A stretch of 10,383 nt of DNA. Source: an uncultured Bilophila sp. (lineage in GTDB: Bacteria; Desulfobacterota; Desulfovibrionia; Desulfovibrionales; Desulfovibrionaceae). The stretch lies in the NCBI GenBank assembly GCA_910585945.1, contig CAJUHZ010000065.1, positions 1-10,383 of the forward strand, written 5' to 3'. Under the pieces are notes generated by a model. The model saw nothing but the letters and a program-made list of their open reading frames with translations. It did no database searches and was not told the origin of the DNA. Both the position numbers and the translations under genes were made by a program. Below are positions 6,362 through 10,383 of the stretch, piece by piece (positions within the stretch are counted from its first letter, which is position 1; each line of letters opens with the position of its first letter).

Positions 6362-6458
6362 ACGTCGGCCATGCGGCGTTCGCGCGCCTGCGCCCGCCCG
6401 CTCCCGCCATCTCGCGCGAGGCCGGCGATCGTTTCCGTACGGAAGAATCCGCCGCCGA

Positions 6459-6489
6459 AGCGCTCCGGACCGGGGCGGGCCGGAGCGCT
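6459..6489 (-). terminator. Stable hairpin just after ettA
   Basis: A perfect 10-bp inverted repeat (AGCGCTCCGG at 6459-6468, CCGGAGCGCT at 6480-6489) with an 11-base loop starts 20 bases beyond the ettA stop codon. On the minus strand it is followed by TCGGCGGC, not a T run, so it would be an atypical terminator or an RNA-stabilising 3' structure separating ettA from the glycosyltransferase gene. The 12-base palindrome TTCCGTACGGAA (6433-6444) lies 15 bases further on. Confidence 0.45.
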
Positions 6490-6509
6490 CTCCCAACCGG
6501 GCGGGAAAA

Positions 6510-8192
6510 CTATCTGGTCAGTTTGCGGAATTTGATGCGGTGGGGGCGCTCGGCTTCCTTGCCGAGACGCTTTTTGCGATCCGCCTCGTATTCCGAATAA
6601 TTTCCATCAAAAAACACGACGGACGAATCGCCTTCAAAGGCAAGTATGTGGGTGACGATGCGATCGAGGAACCAGCGATCGTGGCTGACGACAAGGGCGG
6701 AACCCGCAAAATTGTCCAGCCCGTCTTCGAGGGCGCGCATGGTGTTGACGTCGATATCGTTGGTGGGTTCGTCAAGCAGGAGCACGTTCGCGCCCGATTT
6801 CAGCATCAGGGCCAGGTGCAGCCGGTTGCGTTCCCCGCCGGAGAGCACATCCACAGGCTTTTGCTGATCCGCTCCGAAAAAATTGAACCTGCCGCAGTAG
6901 GCGCGGGCGTTGATCTCCCGCCCGCCAAGCCGGATCGTCTCCGCGCCGTCGCTGATCAGTTCGTACACCGTCTTGCCGGGCGTCAGGGAATCCCGCTGCT
7001 GGTCCACATGGGCGAAACGGACCGTCTCGCCAATCTTCAGAACGCCGCGATCCGGCGTCTCCAGACCCGTGAGCATCCTGAAAAGAGTCGTCTTGCCCGC
7101 GCCGTTCGCGCCGATGATCCCGACAATGGCTCCGGCCGGAACAATAAAGGAAAGATCGGTCATGAGCAGCCTGTCGCCCAGCGACTTGGCCAGCCCTTCC
7201 GCCTCGATGACCGTCTTGCCGAGGCGGGGTCCCGGCGGAATGTAGATTTCCAGATCCGGGGCGCGCTTTTCGCTCTCGTGGCTGAGCATGGCCTCGTAGG
7301 CGTTGATTCTGGCCTTGCCCTTGGCATGACGCCCCCTGGGCGACATGCGGATCCATTCAAGCTCGTGCGCCAGGGTTTTCCGGCGCTCGGATTCGGCCTT
7401 CTCCTCCTGTTCGAGCCGCTTCTCCTTCTGTTCCAGCCAGGAAGAATAGTTGCCCTTCCAGGGGATGCCGCGCCCGCGATCCAGTTCCAGAATCCAGCCG
7501 GCCACGTTGTCGAGAAAATAGCGATCGTGCGTCACGGCGATGACGGTTCCGGGGAAGCCCTGAAGAAAACGCTCCAGCCACGCCACGGACTCGGCGTCAA
7601 GATGGTTGGTGGGTTCGTCCAGGAGCAGAATGTCAGGGCTTTGCAGCAGAAGGCGACACAGGGCCACGCGCCGGCGCTCGCCGCCGGAAAGCACGGCCAC
7701 GGGGGTGTCCGGCGGCGGGCAACGGAGCGCGTCCATGGCCATTTCGAGGCGGGAATCCAGATCCCACGCGCCCCGGGCGTCCATCTCCTCCTGTACCCGG
7801 CCCTGCCGCTCGATCAGGGCGTCCATCTCCTCGGGTTCCATGGGTTCCGCGAACCGGGCGTTGATCTCCTCGAACGTCCTGACAAGATCCACAAGATCCC
7901 GAACGCCTTCCTCCACAACCTCGCGAACCGTGCGTTCCTCGTTGACCAGCGGCTCCTGCTCAAGATACCCGATGGTGTAGCCCGGGGCGAGAACCGTCTT
8001 GCCGTCAAACGCCGGATCGACCCCGGCCAGGATCTTGAGCAGCGAGGACTTGCCCGCGCCGTTCAGCCCCAGAACGCCGATTTTTGCCCCGTAAAAATAG
8101 GATAGCGAGATATCCTTCAGCACCTCGCGCTGCCCGTGCCGCTTGGACACCCGAATCATCGAATAGATGATCTTGTCCGGTTCGTTTGCCAT
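6510..8192 (-). CDS. ettA: Energy-dependent translational throttle protein EttA (ABC-F)
   Basis: EttA is a ribosome-associated ATPase that binds the E site and gates entry into elongation according to the ADP/ATP balance. The 560-residue length fits the family (about 555 in E. coli). Two ABC domains without membrane segments are present. Domain 1 has Walker A GLNGAGKS at 42-49, signature LSGGE at 168-172, Walker B LLLDEP with catalytic E193, and switch H222. Domain 2 has Walker A GANGAGKT at 361-368, LSGGE at 450-454, E475 and H504. Between them a charged linker (about 245-320, with SPRGRHAKGKARINAYE) is the tRNA/ribosome-interaction segment of ABC-F proteins. The C-terminus, HRIKFRKLTR, is typical of EttA. 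The ATG at 8190-8192 is preceded by AAGGAGG, and the 43 codons open upstream of it are not homologous. All catalytic residues are intact. EttA rather than Uup is supported by the MANEPDKIIYSM start and the absence of a C-terminal coiled-coil extension. Confidence 0.95.
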   Translation of the reverse strand: MANEPDKIIYSMIRVSKRHGQREVLKDISLSYFYGAKIGVLGLNGAGKSSLLKILAGVDPAFDGKTVLAPGYTIGYLEQEPLVNEERTVREVVEEGVRDLVDLVRTFEEINARFAEPMEPEEMDALIERQGRVQEEMDARGAWDLDSRLEMAMDALRCPPPDTPVAVLSGGERRRVALCRLLLQSPDILLLDEPTNHLDAESVAWLERFLQGFPGTVIAVTHDRYFLDNVAGWILELDRGRGIPWKGNYSSWLEQKEKRLEQEEKAESERRKTLAHELEWIRMSPRGRHAKGKARINAYEAMLSHESEKRAPDLEIYIPPGPRLGKTVIEAEGLAKSLGDRLLMTDLSFIVPAGAIVGIIGANGAGKTTLFRMLTGLETPDRGVLKIGETVRFAHVDQQRDSLTPGKTVYELISDGAETIRLGGREINARAYCGRFNFFGADQQKPVDVLSGGERNRLHLALMLKSGANVLLLDEPTNDIDVNTMRALEDGLDNFAGSALVVSHDRWFLDRIVTHILAFEGDSSVVFFDGNYSEYEADRKKRLGKEAERPHRIKFRKLTR

Positions 8193-8694
8193 GTCCCCTC
8201 CTTGTTTCATGCGTGCCGGGAATGCCTGCCGGGCGAACGCGTCGCTCCGCAAAGGCTGTCCTTTACGGCAAGAGAGCCAAGGAAGCAACGCGCCGGAAGC
8301 CTCGCCAAACGCCGAAGGCAAAACCGGAACACCAACGCCGACGCAGGCGGATTTTCACATTTTCGGCCTATAAGATATTGAAATGCCGTTTTTTATTTTT
8401 CAAACGCGGCAGTTCCGCCAGACGGAGGAAAGCCTCTTTTCAGAAGGCGTTGTCTGTGCTAGGCTGGCGAAGCGCCTGCATGAGAGAACACCAACAGCCC
8501 GGCGCTGTCCACGCGGCAAGCCTGCCGCGCGGGTTCTCCCGCCGGTGTGAGGGAGGAATGTCCGGCACGGGCCGAGGGCAGATTTTTTCGCCTTTTTCTG
8601 CCCGAAGAGGTAAATGTTCCCGGATTTCCGCCGATAGACGAAGTAAGTTTTTCAGTGCGTTTTTCCATTCGTGGCATTTGTACCGGACTAAGCT
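8193..8694. other. Divergent intergenic region between ettA and motA
   Basis: These 502 bases contain no gene I can support. An AT-rich patch at about 8355-8410 (with TTGAAA and TTTTTATTTTT runs) stands out from the GC-rich surroundings and probably holds the ettA promoter, but no well-spaced -35/-10 pair is convincing on the minus strand. Towards motA there are three hairpins: CGCGGCA/TGCCGCG at 8512-8529, GCGGG/CCCGC at 8529-8542, and GGGCAGA/TCTGCCC at 8576-8603 with a T-rich loop. The last lies just before the sigma-28 promoter. A weaker sigma-54-like site (TGGCGA-AGCGC-CTGCA, 8465-8480) is also present. The length suggests regulation of motAB or an unrecognised small RNA. Confidence 0.6.
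8611..8637 (+). promoter_or_regulatory. Sigma-28 (FliA) promoter of motAB
   Basis: TAAA at 8611-8614 is followed after exactly 15 bases by GCCGATAG at 8630-8637. The sigma-28 consensus is TAAA-N15-GCCGATAA, so 11 of 12 positions match with ideal spacing. The predicted start is near 8644, giving a leader of about 50 bases before the motA ATG at 8695. This places motAB among the late flagellar genes, as in enterobacteria. Confidence 0.85.
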
Positions 8695-9543
8695 ATGCTA
8701 ATCATCATCGGCTTCATCGTTGTCATCGGGTCCGTCGTCGGCGGGTACATTCTTTCGGGCGGGAACCTGCTTGTTCTGATTCAGCCCGGCGAATTCATCA
8801 TCATCCTTGGCGCGGCCCTGGGCGCTTTCGTCGCCTCGCAGACAAAGTACACCATGGGGCTGATCCTGAAGAGCTTCAAGCGCATCTTCGGAGACCCGGC
8901 CAGCAGCAAGACCTACTATCTGGACACGCTGGCCCTGCTGTACGCGCTCTTCACCAAAATGCACCGGGAAGGCGTGATCAGCATTGAAAGCGATGTGGAA
9001 AAACCGGAATCCAGTTCCATTTTCACAAAACATCCCGGCATTTCCAAAAATGCCGCAACGGTCAACTTCATCGGGGACACGTTGCGCGTCTATCTGACGA
9101 CAGGCGCTCCGGAAGATATCGACAACCTCATGACCTCCGACATGAAGATCATGGAAGATGAGGAACTCCTGCCGGCGCACGCCATTTCGCACATGGCCGA
9201 ATCCATGCCGGGCATGGGTATCGTCGCCTGCGTGCTCGGCGTGGTGCTGACAATGGGCCAGATCGACGCGCCGCCCGCGGTTCTGGGGCATCACATCGGC
9301 GCGGCCCTCGTGGGTACCTTTGTCGGCATTCTGTTCTGCTACGGCTTTTTCGGGCCGATGGGAGCGAAGCTGGAAGCTTCGGCCGAGGAACATCATTTTT
9401 ACTACAACGCGATCAAGGAAGCCGTGGCCGCCGCCATTCGCGGTTCCACGCCGATCATCGCGGTGGAGTACGGCCGCCGGGCGATCCCCCAGACCTTCCG
9501 CCCGACGTTCAATGAAATGGAAGAACGCCTCAAGACCGGCTAG
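8695..9543 (+). CDS. motA: Flagellar motor stator protein MotA
   Basis: MotA forms the pentameric ring of the inner-membrane proton channel around MotB and pushes on rotor protein FliG. The 282-residue protein aligns with E. coli MotA from the first residue (MLIIIGFIVVIGSVVGGYIL against MLILLGYLVVLGTVFGGYLM). Membrane segments are seen at about 2-20, 33-50, 172-190 and 202-222. The channel prolines are kept as P172 and P221 (P173 and P222 in E. coli). In the cytoplasmic loop the FliG-contacting acid is kept as E98, but the E. coli R90 position is His90, with an Arg next to it at 91. The C-terminus ends ERLKTG and lacks the long E. coli tail. The ribosome site is weak (GGA 8 bases upstream). 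It is followed by motB after 81 bases. The close match to the E. coli type favours protons over sodium as the coupling ion, though this is an inference. Confidence 0.96.
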   Translation: MLIIIGFIVVIGSVVGGYILSGGNLLVLIQPGEFIIILGAALGAFVASQTKYTMGLILKSFKRIFGDPASSKTYYLDTLALLYALFTKMHREGVISIESDVEKPESSSIFTKHPGISKNAATVNFIGDTLRVYLTTGAPEDIDNLMTSDMKIMEDEELLPAHAISHMAESMPGMGIVACVLGVVLTMGQIDAPPAVLGHHIGAALVGTFVGILFCYGFFGPMGAKLEASAEEHHFYYNAIKEAVAAAIRGSTPIIAVEYGRRAIPQTFRPTFNEMEERLKTG

Positions 9544-9575
9544 TCAGTCTGCCCGGCCGTATTGTCAATCAAATC

Positions 9576-9605
9576 GGAGGAGGGGGGACTCTCCTCCTCT
9601 TGTTT
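9576..9605 (+). terminator. Attenuator-like hairpin between motA and motB
   Basis: GGAGGAG (9576-9582) pairs perfectly with CTCCTCC (9591-9597) around an 8-base loop, and the T-rich run TCTTGTTT follows. This is terminator-like, and it sits between two genes that are normally co-transcribed. The motB ribosome site GGGAG (9613-9617) lies outside the stem. The hairpin could be a partial terminator lowering motB expression, or an mRNA processing or stability element. No separate motB promoter is evident in the 81-base spacer. Confidence 0.5.
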
Positions 9606-9624
9606 CCACAACGGGAGCGTACCT

Positions 9625-10332
9625 ATGAGCGGTTCATGGAAAGTGGCGTATGCCGACTTTGTCACAGCCATGATGGCCTTCTTTCTCTTGATGTGGGTGT
9701 TGAACATGGTTCCGCCGGAAACGAAACAGGGACTTGCCTCGTATTTTTCCGGCGAAGGCACGTTTGATTCAAGTTCCGTCTCTCCGGTCTCGAACAACCC
9801 CTTTGTGCAGCGCACGGACAAGATCGACACCCTGAAAATGACGGAAGCGGAAAGCTCCCATTACGCCATTGCGCAGCTTTTGAACAAGATGCTCATGGCT
9901 GACGCCGTGCCCCAGTCGGCCACGGGCGTCAGCGCCGACGACGTCGGGGTGCTCCTGCGGGTCAACTCGTCCACCACCTTCCTCCCCGGCTCGGCGGAGC
10001 TGACGGACACGGGCAAAAAAATCCTGAACGACGTGCTGAACATTCTGCAAAAATACAACCTCTACCTTGTCGTGCGCGGCCACGCCGAACCCGGTGAATT
10101 GAAGCAGGGCGGCGGGTACGCCTCAAACTGGGAGCTTTCGGGCGCGCGCGCGGCCGCCGCGGTACGCTATCTTGTGCAGCACGGGGTGAAGGCCACGCGG
10201 CTGAGAGCTGTGGCCTACGCCGACACCAGACCGCTGGAACCCAGCCTGACGCCGGGAAGCTCGGCCAAGAACCGCCGTGTGGAATTCTATTTCCACCGGC
10301 CGGAGGTCATGTCCTACGGCGTCGTGTATTAG
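9625..10332 (+). CDS. motB: Flagellar motor stator protein MotB
   Basis: MotB anchors the stator to peptidoglycan and carries the proton-binding aspartate. In this 235-residue protein a single membrane helix (about 7-28, in VAYADFVTAMMAFFLLMWVLN) contains the essential acid as D11, equivalent to E. coli D32. A plug/linker region follows to about 97, and an OmpA-like peptidoglycan-binding domain spans about 98-225, with RGHAEP, SNWELSGARAAAAVRYL and AKNRRVEF visible. The usual GHTD reads GHAE. The ATG at 9625 has GGGAG 7 bases upstream. The frame is open back to a TTG at 9562, but that has no ribosome site. With this start only about six residues precede the membrane helix, whereas E. coli MotB has about 28 including a basic cluster. 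motB is expected to be co-transcribed with motA from the sigma-28 promoter. Confidence 0.95.
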   Translation: MSGSWKVAYADFVTAMMAFFLLMWVLNMVPPETKQGLASYFSGEGTFDSSSVSPVSNNPFVQRTDKIDTLKMTEAESSHYAIAQLLNKMLMADAVPQSATGVSADDVGVLLRVNSSTTFLPGSAELTDTGKKILNDVLNILQKYNLYLVVRGHAEPGELKQGGGYASNWELSGARAAAAVRYLVQHGVKATRLRAVAYADTRPLEPSLTPGSSAKNRRVEFYFHRPEVMSYGVVY

Positions 10333-10364
10333 AAGTCATTTCATAATTCGCATGAAATGGCTTC
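10332..10364 (+). terminator. Hairpin directly after motB
   Basis: A 12-bp stem with one G-T pair (GAAGTCATTTCA at 10332-10343, TGAAATGGCTTC at 10353-10364) with a 9-base loop begins at the last base of the motB stop codon. The following bases (CAACGCCAGA) are not T-rich. It may be a Rho-independent terminator lacking a T run, a 3' stabilising structure or a processing site. The window ends 19 bases later, so what follows cannot be judged. Confidence 0.45.
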
Positions 10365-10383
10365 CAACGCCAGACGAGAGTCT

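Noticed and set aside
6222..8105. A 627-codon plus-strand open frame opposite ettA.
   Set aside because: It mirrors the codon pattern of ettA, which has all ABC-F motifs intact. The translation has no family character.
8465..8481. Sigma-54-like site TGGCGA-AGCGC-CTGCA upstream of motA.
   Set aside because: Only 8 of 11 consensus positions match, it is more than 200 bases from motA, and the sigma-28 promoter is far better placed and matched.
9562..9624. Upstream TTG start adding 21 residues to MotB.
   Set aside because: No ribosome site before the TTG, the added sequence spans the hairpin and has no basic cluster, while the ATG at 9625 has GGGAG 7 bases upstream.
1..10383. CRISPR arrays, prophage, insertion sequences with a transposase, or defence genes.
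   Set aside because: No regularly spaced direct repeats, integrase, transposase or nuclease-type proteins were found. The genes are mostly chromosomal housekeeping, motility and envelope functions.

Overview
The window looks like chromosomal DNA from a GC-rich, flagellated, hydrogenase-bearing Gram-negative bacterium, most likely a sulfate reducer of the Desulfovibrionaceae. That is an inference from gene content: HypD (NiFe-hydrogenase maturation), exported periplasmic proteins, an E. coli-type proton-motor MotA/MotB pair with a sigma-28 promoter, a family 9 glycosyltransferase and sigma-54-like promoters. No marker in the window proves the taxon.

Layout. (1) 1-1271: a short leader with a terminator-like hairpin, then hypD on the plus strand. 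(2) 1397-3161: two minus-strand genes for exported proteins of unknown function. One carries an HExxH motif. The other ends in a degraded OmpA-like half-domain. Between them lies a 165-base imperfect palindrome that looks like a MITE or ERIC-like repeat. (3) 3389-3554: a complete tRNA-Lys(TTT) unit on the minus strand with its own promoter and a strong intrinsic terminator. (4) 3640-6334: three minus-strand genes. They encode a two-part family 9 glycosyltransferase, a 201-residue acidic helical protein and a 108-residue helical protein. The last two are translationally coupled and may be flagellar accessory or chaperone proteins. Sigma-54-like -24/-12 sites precede the first two of these genes. 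(5) 6510-8192: ettA, the ABC-F translation factor, minus strand. (6) 8193-8694: a 500-base divergent intergenic region holding a near-consensus sigma-28 (FliA) promoter. (7) 8695-10332: motA and motB on the plus strand, separated by a hairpin-bearing spacer and followed by another hairpin.

How the genes fit together. motAB encode the stator that powers flagellar rotation, and their promoter ties them to the late flagellar regulon. The glycosyltransferase and the two helical proteins could belong to flagellar assembly or flagellin modification, but only context and weak sequence character support this. hypD, tRNA-Lys and ettA are housekeeping or metabolic genes with no evident link to motility. 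I see no CRISPR array, prophage, transposase or defence island. The most unusual items are the palindromic element, the degraded OmpA-like protein, the HExxH exported protein, the C-terminal extension of the glycosyltransferase, and the very short N-terminus of MotB.
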